From Anaeromyxobacter terrae (GTDB taxonomy: Bacteria; Myxococcota; Myxococcia; Myxococcales; Anaeromyxobacteraceae), in NCBI RefSeq assembly GCF_022690685.1, contig NZ_JALCYY010000007.1, positions 1-64,000 on the forward strand: a DNA stretch of 64,000 nt, written 5' to 3'. This document shows positions 45,382-55,010 of this stretch, one piece after another. A program made the position numbers and the translations under genes. The notes beneath the pieces were generated by a model, which was not told the origin of the DNA, searched no databases, and was given only the letters and a program-made list of their open reading frames with translations. Position 1 is the stretch's first letter. Each line of letters starts with the position of its first letter.

Positions 45382-47064
45382 TCAGATTCTGCCGTGATCG
45401 CCCGCGGCGCCGGCCCGCTCGCGGGTGTCCGCGAGAAACGCGTGAATCGTCGCGATGACCTTCGCGCCCTCTCCGACCGCCGCGGCGACGCGCTTCGTCG
45501 AGCCCGCGCGAACGTCGCCGATCGCGAAGACTCCATCGCGGCTCGTCTCCAGCTCCTGGCGGCCCTTGGAGACGTCCGCCCCTGTTCGCACGAACCCTCT
45601 GGGATCGAGCGCGACGCCTGACCCGGACAGCCACGACGTGTTCGGGTCCGCACCGATGAACAGGAACAGATGACGGATCGGTCGGCGCGTCTCCTCGCCC
45701 GACGGCGCCTGCCGCCAGCGCAGGGTCTCGAGGACGCCGCCCTGTCCTTCGATGGCGACGACCTGCGTCTGGAGCAACACCTCGATGTTCGCCGTGGCGG
45801 CGATACGGTCGACCAGGTAGCGCGACATGCTCGCCTGCAGGCTGCTCCCGCGCGCGAGGAGCGAGACCTTTGGGACCTGCGCCGCCAGGTAGACCGCCGC
45901 CTGTCCCGCGGAGTTGCCGGCACCGACCAGCGCTACCTCCTGTCCAGCGCAGAGCTTTCTCTCCAGCGGCGAAGCCCAGTAGTGGATGCCCGAGCCCTCG
46001 AACGTCGCGAGGTTCTCCAGATCCAGACGGCGATACCTGGCGCCGCTGGCGATGACCAGGGTGCGGGCCCTGACCCGTTCACCGTTCGAGAGACCCAGCT
46101 CGAACCCTCCGTCGACGTCGGCCGTGGGCTGCAGCCTGACGACCTCATCCGGTATCGCCATCTCGGCGCCAAACTTCTGCGCCTGGTTGAAGGCCCGGGC
46201 CATGAGGGCCATCCCGGAGACGCCGGTCGGAAACCCGAGATAGTTCTCGATCCGTGCCGACGCGCCAGCCTGGCCGCCGAACGCGCGACAATCGAGCACG
46301 AGGACGGACAGTCCTTCCGATGCTCCGTACACCGCCGCGGCGAGACCCGCCGGTCCGGCGCCGACGATGGCGACGTCGTAGACCTTCCTCGGATCGATCG
46401 GCTGGACCAGGCCGAGGCACCCGGCGAGCTCGACCTCGCTCGGATTGCGAAGGACTCGGCCGTTGGGGCAGAGCACGATCGGCAGCTCGGACGCCGCGAC
46501 GTGGAAGCGCTCGACCAGCGCCCTGGCGGACGGATCTTCATCGGGATCGAGCCGCTGATGCGGGTGCCCGTTGCGGGCGAGGAACCCCGCCAGGCGCAAC
46601 ACGTCGCCGCCCTCCGCAGGCCCGACGATCACCGGTCCGCTGAGACCGCTCTCGAGCAGGCCGACGCGCCGCAGGATGAGCGCACGCATGATGCGTTCCC
46701 CGACCTCCGCCTCGGCCACGAGCACGTCCGGTATTCTGCGCGAAGGGATGAGGAGCGCCTCGACCGGCCTCGTCGCACGTGCATCGACCAGCGAGGGACG
46801 TCCCGAGAGCTGGGCGAGCTCGCCCATGAACGAGCCCGGGCCGTGGAGGACGATGGCCTCGTCGTGCCCGAGCACGCTGTGCTGGGTGATCGCAACCTCG
46901 CCCGTCAGGATGACGAACATGCCCGGGCTGACGTCGCCGGTCGTCACGAGGCGCTCGCCCGCGCCGTAGGCTCGTGCGGAGCCGAAACGCCGCAGCCGGT
47001 CGATCTCGGCGGGATCGAGCCTCGGGAACATCTGGTCGTACCGGCTCTCGATGACCGATGCCAT
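45382..47064 (-). CDS. Fusion of cyclic-nucleotide-binding domain with thioredoxin-reductase-like flavoprotein
   Basis: This 560-residue protein starts at 47064 with GAGGAGG before the ATG. Residues about 1-125 form a cNMP-binding domain (PGSFMGELAQLSGRPSLVDA, with the phosphate-binding G-E-L). About 140-220 resemble a thioredoxin-like domain without cysteines. From about 235 comes a TrxR/AhpF-type flavoprotein: IVGAGPAGLAAAVYG for FAD, LVGAGNSAGQAAVYLA for NAD(P)H and DGVFAIGDVRAG near the C-terminus. The CxxC redox centre normally in SYCATC is here HYWASP, so disulfide reduction is unlikely. It may transfer hydride to another acceptor under cNMP control. Confidence 0.85.
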   Translation of the reverse strand: MASVIESRYDQMFPRLDPAEIDRLRRFGSARAYGAGERLVTTGDVSPGMFVILTGEVAITQHSVLGHDEAIVLHGPGSFMGELAQLSGRPSLVDARATRPVEALLIPSRRIPDVLVAEAEVGERIMRALILRRVGLLESGLSGPVIVGPAEGGDVLRLAGFLARNGHPHQRLDPDEDPSARALVERFHVAASELPIVLCPNGRVLRNPSEVELAGCLGLVQPIDPRKVYDVAIVGAGPAGLAAAVYGASEGLSVLVLDCRAFGGQAGASARIENYLGFPTGVSGMALMARAFNQAQKFGAEMAIPDEVVRLQPTADVDGGFELGLSNGERVRARTLVIASGARYRRLDLENLATFEGSGIHYWASPLERKLCAGQEVALVGAGNSAGQAAVYLAAQVPKVSLLARGSSLQASMSRYLVDRIAATANIEVLLQTQVVAIEGQGGVLETLRWRQAPSGEETRRPIRHLFLFIGADPNTSWLSGSGVALDPRGFVRTGADVSKGRQELETSRDGVFAIGDVRAGSTKRVAAAVGEGAKVIATIHAFLADTRERAGAAGDHGRI

Positions 47065-47432
47065 GGTGGGCCTCCTCAGGGGCGCGGCCACCCCGGGTAG
47101 CATTGACGTTGTCTGAATAGCGTCCCGCGCGCTGGCCTCTCGTGTAATGGCGAGCGGGCGAGCGGTGTTCGCCGGGTTGCGCGAGGGCGCAGCGCTCCAG
47201 CCGCGCGCGTGATCGTATTCGAGCTCTACGAGGCGCGTAGCCCTCGCCGGTGACGCCCGGAACCTCCACCGGGCGCGCTCGCAGCACGCATCGGCGGGGC
47301 ACCCCATCGATAGACCCTGGAATCCCGCGCCCCTCGGCCGCTCGGCTCGCCCCTCGAGCCCCCTCGCTGCGCGTTGATGTCGCTCCACAGAGGGCGCACG
47401 CTCTCTCGGGAGGTCGTCACCGGGAGGAGCAT
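47065..47432. other. Divergent intergenic region
   Basis: This 368-bp stretch between the flavoprotein and the lipoprotein genes contains no supported gene. Minus-strand GAGGAGG serves the flavoprotein; GGGAGGAG at 47422-47429 serves the lipoprotein. No clean promoter pair was found. Confidence 0.45.
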
Positions 47433-49874
47433 ATGACGCGCTGGATGGCGGTGGTTGCCTCTGCGCTCGTACTCGCGTGCTCTGGGGATGGCGACGGCGC
47501 AGGGCGATCGAACGGCCCACCGAACACGGTCTCGCTGACGGTCCACCGCTCCGGAGAATGCACCGGTGTCGTCAGCAGCGAGCCGGCAGGACTGTCGTGC
47601 ACCGACGCGAGCTGCAGCGGGACGTTCGCGGCCGGGACGACGCTGACGTTGATCGGGACGCCTGATCCCGGATGCCGATTCGACGGGTGGAGCGGCGCCT
47701 GTACTGGACTCGGGCCCTGCACGATCGTGCTCGACGCGTCCGCCACGGCGACGGCGACGTTCACCCTCCGGTTCGACCAGGACGGCTTCCTGGCGGACCT
47801 GCTGGACGCGCCGATTCCGGTCGAGGACACGATCCCGTCCGCCCCGCTGCGCAGCACCTGTGCGACCCGGACGGTGAACGGTCCCGGAAACGAGGCGTTC
47901 GGCGGCCCGGTTCCGTGCGTCAGCGGGTTCTGCCTCGAGAATGCACCGGGCTCCACGTGGCTATGGGCGATCGCGGGAGCTTCTCGATCGAGCCTCTGGG
48001 CCGTAGGCGAGGGCGCGCTGCTGCACTACGGCTCCCGCTGGGACACGGCGTGCGGGCCGCTCGACGGCTGGATACTTTACTCCGCGTACGCCAAAGACGA
48101 TCGCGACGTGTGGGTCGCCGGCCAGGGGACCATCGGCCACTTCGACGGAGCGTCCTGGAGCGCGACGCCCTCCGACCCCGGCTGGCGGGTGTTCGAGATC
48201 TTTGGCGACGCACGAGAGGCGTTTGCAGCCTACTCCGGGACCACGAGCGGCATCCTCCGCTGGAATGGCGCGGGATGGGCGCCGAGCTACGGCGGCCCGT
48301 CCGCGTCTGGCCTCTCGGTGTGGGGTGACGGAGCGGGCCGCGCCTGGGGAACGGACGGTGGACTTCTCGTCACGTGGGACGGGACGCGTTGGACCCATTC
48401 CGTCCGGCCTTTCAACCTGAACGACCTCTGGGCGCCCGCGGGTGGGGAGCCGTGGTTCGCCGGTTTCACCTTCCGCGATCCGGAGTGGTGGATTCACGAC
48501 GCTGCGGTCTGCACGCTCGAGCGCGGCGCTTACCTGTCGGTCCCCTTGCCGCCGGGATACCGGGAGGCGAACTGGGTGCGCGGAAGCGCATCCGACGACG
48601 TCTGGGTCAACGCCTGGAGCACCGAATCCGGGGCAGAAGGCGTCATGCTGCGATGGGATGGCGCTGCGTGGACGATCGTCGCGTCGCCGGGAGAATCGTA
48701 TCCGCCGCTGGTTCTAGCGCGAGACGAGGCGTGGCTCGTGCAAAACGCGCGCGACCCCGGCACGGTCCGGAGCGTTCCTCGTGTGATGCGCTTCGACGGG
48801 ACGCAGTGGACCACCTCGCTCGAGTTGGAGGCCCCCAGCTTGGCCGCAGCCGTGACGGCGTCTGGCGCGGTGTGGGCCGCCGCCGAGGACGGGCTCTGGC
48901 GTTTCGATGGTACTCGCTGGACGAGCATGCACGGCCGGCTCGGCTACTCAGCGCACCTCGCGAGCGACGGGTTGCGCGTCTGGGCAGCCGGCTACGATGG
49001 CGGTGGCTCCAGCACCGTCGCCGCGTGGGACGGCTCGCAGATGACGACGTTCCGTCTCTCGGGCGACGCTACCGCGCTCTACGCAACAGGTGGGCACGCG
49101 TGGCTCGCGACCGCGGGGTCGACGAGGGACGGTGCGAACGCCAGGGTGCACCACTGGGACGGCGTGTCCTGGACCGAGCTCGACACCGGAACGCCGATGT
49201 ACGTCCACGCCCTCTGGGCGTCCGCTCCCACCGACCTCTGGGCCGTCGGAGTCGTCTATCCGGCGACGTGGACCTCTCTGACGGGCATCATCGCGCACTG
49301 GGACGGCGCCGCGTGGGTGCGTCGCGAGATGCGGGATTACGAGCTCCGGTCGGTGTGGGGCTCCGGCGCTCGTGACGTCTGGGTGAGCGGCGACACGGCC
49401 TATTGCACGAAGTGCCCGCAAGTCGAACCGGATCCGCTGCTGCTGCGCTGGAATGGCAACAAGCTCGCGAAGGTCGCGAGCCTCGCTTTCGAGGAGCTCG
49501 CCGGCCGGAGCGCCAGCGAGGTCTGGGGTATCGCAGCGGAGCAGCGCTCAGGGAGCGCGGACCGGACTGCCGTGCTCCATCGCTTCGACGGGACGCGCTG
49601 GTCCGCGACGGCTCGCCTGGACCCGCCGTTCCGGCCGTATCGGCTCCATGCGGCGCCGGACGGTACGCTGTGGGGCGTGGATGGGGGGCCGCCTCCTGCG
49701 GCGCGCGCCGCCTCCTTCTCCTTAGTGCGCCCCGAGGCTCGCCGAGGGTCGCGACGCTCCGGGCCCCGGCGCGGGAGCTTCGGTGCAAGTTTGCGGCTGC
49801 ACGGCGAGCTCGCTCACGAGGGAAAGCCGCCCCGCAATCATCGGACGAACGCAGCGCCGCTTCGTCGGCGGTGA
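47433..49874 (+). CDS. Beta-propeller lipoprotein
   Basis: This 813-residue protein has a signal peptide with lipobox LVLACSG, then a Cys-rich repeat-type domain (about 35-115: GCRFDGWSGACTGLGPC) like those found before propellers in myxobacterial surface proteins. Next come at least nine repeats of the WDG..W / DVWV pattern (RWDGAAWTIV, WGSGARDVWVSG). These form one or two propellers. The last 60 residues are basic and low-complexity, so the natural C-terminus may end earlier or the end may be frame-shifted. It is probably surface-exposed. GGGAGGAG 3 nt from the ATG supports the start. Confidence 0.8.
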   Translation: MTRWMAVVASALVLACSGDGDGAGRSNGPPNTVSLTVHRSGECTGVVSSEPAGLSCTDASCSGTFAAGTTLTLIGTPDPGCRFDGWSGACTGLGPCTIVLDASATATATFTLRFDQDGFLADLLDAPIPVEDTIPSAPLRSTCATRTVNGPGNEAFGGPVPCVSGFCLENAPGSTWLWAIAGASRSSLWAVGEGALLHYGSRWDTACGPLDGWILYSAYAKDDRDVWVAGQGTIGHFDGASWSATPSDPGWRVFEIFGDAREAFAAYSGTTSGILRWNGAGWAPSYGGPSASGLSVWGDGAGRAWGTDGGLLVTWDGTRWTHSVRPFNLNDLWAPAGGEPWFAGFTFRDPEWWIHDAAVCTLERGAYLSVPLPPGYREANWVRGSASDDVWVNAWSTESGAEGVMLRWDGAAWTIVASPGESYPPLVLARDEAWLVQNARDPGTVRSVPRVMRFDGTQWTTSLELEAPSLAAAVTASGAVWAAAEDGLWRFDGTRWTSMHGRLGYSAHLASDGLRVWAAGYDGGGSSTVAAWDGSQMTTFRLSGDATALYATGGHAWLATAGSTRDGANARVHHWDGVSWTELDTGTPMYVHALWASAPTDLWAVGVVYPATWTSLTGIIAHWDGAAWVRREMRDYELRSVWGSGARDVWVSGDTAYCTKCPQVEPDPLLLRWNGNKLAKVASLAFEELAGRSASEVWGIAAEQRSGSADRTAVLHRFDGTRWSATARLDPPFRPYRLHAAPDGTLWGVDGGPPPAARAASFSLVRPEARRGSRRSGPRRGSFGASLRLHGELAHEGKPPRNHRTNAAPLRRR

Positions 49875-49908
49875 ACAGCGGAAGACCGCTGGACGCACCC
49901 GCTGAATG

Positions 49909-49924
49909 CTCGGCGTTTGCCGAG
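49909..49924. promoter_or_regulatory. 16-bp palindrome upstream of epoxide hydrolase 1
   Basis: CTCGGCGTTTGCCGAG is a 6-bp dyad about a 4-base centre. An almost identical site lies upstream of the second epoxide hydrolase. It is 194 bp before the ATG at 50111. Confidence 0.6.
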
Positions 49925-50110
49925 CCCTCGGCGTGAAGGCTCCGTCTCGAACGACTCGCCGCCGTCGCGGACGCGCGCCGCGATCGCGCGTCGCGCACGA
50001 GATCTCCGCGGAAGCTTCGCGGACCGTGGAGTGGGCACGAACGTTGCTCGGCGCGGCGAAGAGCGGCGGGTCGATCCGCGGAGGCTCGAAACAGCAAGAA
50101 GGAGGATGTC

Positions 50111-51496
50111 ATGTCGGCATCACCGTCGATGCCCGGCCGGCGCAGCTCCGGTGCGCGCCCGGTGACCGCGAGTGCCCTCGGCGCCCTGCTGCTCGCGGGC
50201 GTCGGCTGCACCCGAATGGTGTCGGCCGCGGACGGTGACGCCTCTGCCGCCCCCGGCGTCGGGAACCCCATGTCCACCGGACTCGAGATCCGCCCCTTCC
50301 ACGTCCACGTCCCGGACGCGGCCCTCGTAGATCTGCGCAGACGCATCGCCGCCACGCGGTGGCCGGATCGGGAGACGGTCACGGATCCGTCGCAGGGGGC
50401 TCAGCTCGCCAAGCTGCAGGGGCTCGTCCAGTACTGGGGCAGCGGATACGACTGGCGGAAGGCGGAAGCGAAGCTGAATGCGTTGCCGCAATTCACGACG
50501 AACATCGACGGGATCGACGTCCACTTCATCCACGTCCGTTCCCGTCACAAGAACGCGCTTCCGGTGATCATCACGCACGGTTGGCCGGGCTCCGTGCTCG
50601 AGCTCATCAAGGTCATTGGCCCGCTCACGGATCCCACCGCGCACGGAGGCCGCGCCGAGGACGCGTTCGACGTCGTGATCCCGTCGGTGCCTGGCTACGG
50701 CTTCTCCGGCAAGCCGACGGGCACCGGCTGGGACCCCGACCGCATCGCGCGGGCCTGGGCGGAGCTGATGAAGCGCCTCGGATACAACCGCTACGTCGCC
50801 CAGGGTGGCGACTGGGGTGCTCCCATCTCCAGCGCGATGGCGCGCCAGGCGCCGGCAGGATTGCTTGGCATCCACCTCAACCTGGCGGCGACGGTGCCGC
50901 CCGAGGTGGAGGCCGCGCTGGCCAGCGGGGGGGCCGCGCCGGCGGGACTCTCCGAGAACGAGCGCGCGGTGTTCGACGCGCTCGCCGCATACCGCAAGGC
51001 GGGGAGCTCGGCCTACTTCGTGATGATGACCGCGCGGCCGCAGGCAGTCGGGTACGGGCTGACGGACTCTCCGGCCGGGCTCGCGGCATGGATCCTCGTG
51101 CATCCGGGGTTCGCGCAGTGGACGTACGGCGACGCTCCCGGGAAGTCCCCGACGAAGGACGACGTGCTGGACGACATCACGCTGTACTGGCTGACGAACA
51201 GCGCGAGCTCGTCGGCGCGACTTTACTGGGAGAACCGGGGGCGTAGCGTGACGGGCGCCGCTGCGCAGAAGACCGCCGAGATCTCACTCCCCGTGGCCAT
51301 CACGGTCTTTCCGGAGGACGTCTATCGGCCCCCGGAGACCTGGGCCCGGCGCGCCTATCGCAACCTGATCTACTTCCACGAGGTCGACAGGGGGGGACAC
51401 TTCGCGGCGTGGGAGCAGCCAGAGCTCTTCGCAGCAGAGCTCCGCGCGGCGTTCAGCCCACTGCGCGCCTCCGCCACCAACGTCGCCCGTCCGTGA
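50111..51496 (+). CDS. Epoxide hydrolase, exported lipoprotein form
   Basis: This 461-residue protein starts after AAGGAGG (50099-50105). An N-terminal signal ends in the lipobox LAGVGC, so it is probably anchored in the membrane. Then comes the EHN domain (FHVHVPDAALVDLRRRI) and an alpha/beta-hydrolase core with the oxyanion HGWPGS, nucleophile Asp234 in QGGDWGA and catalytic His430 in RGGHFAAWEQPE. A lid region carries the ring-opening Tyr candidates. It should open epoxides to diols outside the cytoplasm. It is a close paralogue of the downstream gene. Confidence 0.9.
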   Translation: MSASPSMPGRRSSGARPVTASALGALLLAGVGCTRMVSAADGDASAAPGVGNPMSTGLEIRPFHVHVPDAALVDLRRRIAATRWPDRETVTDPSQGAQLAKLQGLVQYWGSGYDWRKAEAKLNALPQFTTNIDGIDVHFIHVRSRHKNALPVIITHGWPGSVLELIKVIGPLTDPTAHGGRAEDAFDVVIPSVPGYGFSGKPTGTGWDPDRIARAWAELMKRLGYNRYVAQGGDWGAPISSAMARQAPAGLLGIHLNLAATVPPEVEAALASGGAAPAGLSENERAVFDALAAYRKAGSSAYFVMMTARPQAVGYGLTDSPAGLAAWILVHPGFAQWTYGDAPGKSPTKDDVLDDITLYWLTNSASSSARLYWENRGRSVTGAAAQKTAEISLPVAITVFPEDVYRPPETWARRAYRNLIYFHEVDRGGHFAAWEQPELFAAELRAAFSPLRASATNVARP

Positions 51497-51540
51497 GCCC
51501 CACGAGCGCGCAGGCTCGCGACCCTGGCACTCGCCGAATG

Positions 51541-51556
51541 CTCGGCATTTGCCGAG
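51541..51556. promoter_or_regulatory. 16-bp palindrome upstream of epoxide hydrolase 2
   Basis: CTCGGCATTTGCCGAG differs in one central base from the site at 49909. The surrounding sequence, including GAATG before and CTCGGCGTG after, is also shared. It lies 153 bp before the ATG at 51709. Confidence 0.6.
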
Positions 51557-51708
51557 TTCTCGGCGTGGGACCCGGTCGCTCGCGCGACCCGGGACCCGAC
51601 GAGCGGCGCGCCACGAACGCACGTGACGAACGAAACCTTCGCGGATCATCGCGGTACGGCGGAGGGCACGAATGTTGCTCCACGTTTGCGAGAGAAAGGT
51701 CTGAAGCC

Positions 51709-52980
51709 ATGACTGAAGCCACACCACAGACGGGCAGTGACAGACCGCGTCCGGGCAGTGAGGAGACCGCCGATGTTCGTCCATTTCGCGTGAATGTTCC
51801 GGAGGCGGAACTCACGGAGCTGCGCAGGCGCGTCAAGGCGACGAGGTGGCCTCAACGGGAGCCGGTCACGGATCAATCCCAGGGCGTGCAGCTCGCGACG
51901 ATCCAGGAACTCGCGCGCTACTGGGCGACGGACTACGACTGGCGCAAGTGCGAGGCGAAGTTGAACGCCCTTCCGCAGTTCATGACCGAGATCGATGGGC
52001 TCGACATTCACTTCATTCACGTTCGGTCGAAGCATGACGATGCGCTGCCGCTCATCGTCACACATGGATGGCCCGGCTCGGTCATCGAGCAGCTGAAGAT
52101 CGTCGATCCACTCACGAATCCGACGGCGCACGGCGCGAATCCATCGGACGCCTTCCACCTGGTGATCCCGTCCTTGCCGGGCTACGGCTTCTCGGGCAAG
52201 CCGGCCACGACCGGCTGGAGCCCCGACCGCATCGCACGCGCCTGGGTGGAGCTGATGAAGCGCCTTGGCTACACGCGCTTCGCCGCGCAAGGCGGCGATT
52301 GGGGCGCGATGGTCACGGATGTCATGGGCACGCAGGCGCCTCCGGAGTTGCTCGGCATTCACGTCAACTGGCCTTTCACGGTTCCACCGGACATCGACAA
52401 GGCGGTCCAGACTGGAAACCCGCTGCCATCCGATCTCTCAGCCGATGAACGACGCGCGTGCGAGCAGCTGGACTTCTTCTACAAGCACGGGGTGGGATAC
52501 GCCCTCGAGATGGCGAGCCGCCCGCAGACCCTCTACGGAATCGAGGATTCGCCCGTTGGCCTCGCCGCCTGGCTCCTCGACCACGACGCGCGCAGTTACG
52601 CGCTGATCGCACGCGTCTTCGGCGGTCAGACCGAGGGCCTCACGCGAGACGACATCGTCGACAACATCACGCTCTACTGGCTGACTCGTACGGCGGTCTC
52701 TTCGGGGCGCATCTATTGGGAGAACAAGTTCGCCTTCTTTGCACCGAAACACGTCGCCATCCCGGTCGCGGTGAGCGCCTTTCCTGACGAGGTATTGCAG
52801 ACGCCACGGAGCTGGGCAGAGCGAGCGTATCCCAAGCTCATTTATTACAACAAGCTCGACAAAGGCGGGCATTTTGCGGCGTGGGAACAGCCGCAACTCT
52901 TTTCAGGGGAGGTTCGCGCGGGCTTCAGACCACTGCGGGGTGCGCAGGGCCAGCAGGAATCGCAGCGCACCGTGCACTGA
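51709..52980 (+). CDS. Epoxide hydrolase, cytosolic form
   Basis: This 423-residue paralogue of the preceding gene has no signal peptide. The EHN domain begins RPFRVNVPEAELTELRRRV. The core has HGWPGSV, nucleophile Asp197 in QGGDWGA and His388 in GGHFAAWEQPQ. The two proteins share long identical runs, but this one is the cytoplasmic member. Upstream DNA also resembles that of the first gene (shared palindrome and GGGCACGAA block), so the duplication included the control region. Confidence 0.9.
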   Translation: MTEATPQTGSDRPRPGSEETADVRPFRVNVPEAELTELRRRVKATRWPQREPVTDQSQGVQLATIQELARYWATDYDWRKCEAKLNALPQFMTEIDGLDIHFIHVRSKHDDALPLIVTHGWPGSVIEQLKIVDPLTNPTAHGANPSDAFHLVIPSLPGYGFSGKPATTGWSPDRIARAWVELMKRLGYTRFAAQGGDWGAMVTDVMGTQAPPELLGIHVNWPFTVPPDIDKAVQTGNPLPSDLSADERRACEQLDFFYKHGVGYALEMASRPQTLYGIEDSPVGLAAWLLDHDARSYALIARVFGGQTEGLTRDDIVDNITLYWLTRTAVSSGRIYWENKFAFFAPKHVAIPVAVSAFPDEVLQTPRSWAERAYPKLIYYNKLDKGGHFAAWEQPQLFSGEVRAGFRPLRGAQGQQESQRTVH

Positions 52981-53119
52981 GGCCGGCGTCGAAGGGGCGT
53001 GAAGACGTCGTTCGTCATGAGCGGCGCCGCGGCGGGCGCGCCCTGCGGGTGGCCGACGCCTGGGGGCACTCACCGCGCCCGCGACGAGGGTTCCGGGTCG
53101 GGCGCCGGCGTCTGCGCGG

Positions 53120-54001
53120 TCAGGCGGACTGTGCCCCGCTCGTGTCGCGCATCAGGATCTCCTGCGCCACGCTCGCGACGAGCCGCCCGCTGCGGTCGAA
53201 CACGAGACCGCGCGCGAGACCCCGCGCGGACTGCGCGGACGGGGAGTCCATCGCGTAGAGGAGCCACTCGTCGACGCGCGCCCCGCGATGAAACCAGAGC
53301 GCGTGGTCGAGCGAGGCGACGATCATCGACGGCTGCCACCAGCTCCTGCCGTGCGGCCGCAGCGGCGCCCCCGCCAGCGTCGAGTCCGACGCGTACGCGA
53401 GGATGCACCGGTGCAGCCGGGGATCGTCGGGAAGCCGGTCGACGGCGCGGAACCAGGCGGCCTGGCGCGGCTCACCGGGAGCGCGGCGGAGCGGATTCTG
53501 CGGCTCCACGGGCCGGAACTCGATCGCCCCGGGAGTGCGCATCGCCTCGGCGATCCGCGGCGGTACGGGACCCGCGTCGGCGAGCCAGCGCTCGGCCAGC
53601 TCGGGGTAGCTCGCGAGCGCCTCCGGCGGCGGCACCTCCGGCATGGGCGCGGCGTGCTCGAGGCCGGGCTCAGGCGTCTGGAACGACGCGATCATGGAGA
53701 GGATAGGCCGCCCGTGCTGGATGGCCTGGATGCGCCGCGCGGAGAAGCTCCGCCCGTCGCGGATCCGCTCCACCTGGTAGACGATGGGTGCGGTCACGTC
53801 GCCGGGCAGCAGGAAGTACGCATGGAGCGAATGCGGCAGGCGACCGTCCACGGTGCGCTCCGCGGCCACCAGCGCCTGGCTGATCACCTGTCCCCCGAAA
53901 ACCCGGGGCGAGCCGAGGTGTCTCGATTCGCCCCGGAACAGGTTCACCTCCAGCTGCTCCAGATCGAGCTGCCGGATGAGCGCGCTCAGCGACGGGTCCA
54001 T
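53120..54001 (-). CDS. tesB: Acyl-CoA thioesterase II
   Basis: This 293-residue protein is close to E. coli TesB (286) and shows the double hotdog plan. The N-terminal repeat contains FGGQVISQALVAAERTV and the conserved PHSLHAYFLLPGD. The C-terminal repeat has LAYASDSTL with the catalytic Asp, ASLDHALWFHRG and the Gln-containing QSARGLARGLVF. It hydrolyses medium- and long-chain acyl-CoA to fatty acid and CoA. AAGGAGAG lies about 7 nt before the ATG at 54001. Confidence 0.93.
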   Translation of the reverse strand: MDPSLSALIRQLDLEQLEVNLFRGESRHLGSPRVFGGQVISQALVAAERTVDGRLPHSLHAYFLLPGDVTAPIVYQVERIRDGRSFSARRIQAIQHGRPILSMIASFQTPEPGLEHAAPMPEVPPPEALASYPELAERWLADAGPVPPRIAEAMRTPGAIEFRPVEPQNPLRRAPGEPRQAAWFRAVDRLPDDPRLHRCILAYASDSTLAGAPLRPHGRSWWQPSMIVASLDHALWFHRGARVDEWLLYAMDSPSAQSARGLARGLVFDRSGRLVASVAQEILMRDTSGAQSA

Positions 54002-54206
54002 TCGTCCTCTCCTTCCCGAGCGCCGAGCATACTCGACGGCGCCGCCTCCGCCTGGATCGCGCCCCACGCGGATCAGCCAGGCAGGCCTCGCGCGCGCGGG
54101 CAGCCGACCCAGCAGCGCCGCGTTCATCCTTCTTCACGTTCCCGACGCGCGCCGCACACGGCCGCTCGTCACGATGCCTTGCGTGGACTTCACGGAGGCT
54201 TCGCCC

Positions 54207-54662
54207 ATGAGCTCGTTCCTGTCCGGCGCCCTCGGCGCCATCGTCGTTCTCTTCGCCGCCGGCCTCGCCCGCGCAGCGGTCTTCCGCCGCTGGCGGCGCC
54301 GCGCCCCCGCCCACGCCGCCCGGCTCCTCCGCCGCATCGGCGCGACCCCGGACCAGGAGCGCGCCGTCCGCGCCGAGCTCGACGCGCTCTCCGAGGCGTT
54401 CCTCGCGCTCCGCGCCGACGCGCGCCCGCTGCGCGGCGATCTCGCCGACCTCATCGTCGCGCCCGCGCTCGACGCCGCGCGCGTCGGGGAGATCATCGAC
54501 GCGCGGCTCGAGCGCGCCGCGGCGCTCCGGACCCGCGTCGCCGAGGCGATCGCGCGCGTCCACGACGTGCTCGATCCGGGGCAGCGCGAGCGGCTCGCCG
54601 CGCTCGTGCGGCACGGTCCGCGGCGGCACGGCTGCGGCCGCATGCGCAGCGCGCACGCGTGA
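54207..54662 (+). CDS. Spy/CpxP-like (heavy-metal-resistance-type) periplasmic or membrane-anchored protein
   Basis: This 151-residue protein starts after GGAGG (54194-54198). A hydrophobic N-terminal segment (about 6-25) is followed by an Arg-rich stretch and then long amphipathic helices: GATPDQERAVRAELDALSEA and DVLDPGQRERLAALV. The latter resembles the LTxxQ motif of the Spy/CpxP/CnrX family. The end carries His and Cys (HGPRRHGCGRM). It may be a chaperone or metal-sensing protein facing the periplasm. No two-component system is adjacent. Confidence 0.6.
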   Translation: MSSFLSGALGAIVVLFAAGLARAAVFRRWRRRAPAHAARLLRRIGATPDQERAVRAELDALSEAFLALRADARPLRGDLADLIVAPALDAARVGEIIDARLERAAALRTRVAEAIARVHDVLDPGQRERLAALVRHGPRRHGCGRMRSAHA

Positions 54663-55010
54663 TGGCGCCCGCGGAACGTCCCCGCGACGGGCAGCCGGCT
54701 GCGCTCGCGTCTACGCCCACACGACCTCGAGGAGCGTGCTCGGCCGGCTGCTCAGCGCCGCGCGGAGGCAGCGGAGGTAGCGCCGCGACGGCGCCCAGGT
54801 CCGGGAGGGCGCTCCATGAGACGACCGTGCGGGTCATGGCGCCGTGCGTACCACGATATGACACGGCGTGGAGTGTCGCCGCCGTCGCCGCCAGCTACCG
54901 CCGCTACCCGCCCGCGGTGGTTGCAGCGCATCCGTGGATGCGCGAGATGCCGCCGTTTTGCCAGCGACTCATCATCGCACGGCGAGTCCGAGCGCGTTGA
55001 TCAATCCGAA
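54663..55010. other. Gene-free region
   Basis: No gene is supported in these 348 bp. Open frames on both strands have no recognisable pattern or start signal, and GC falls toward the right end. Confidence 0.4.
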
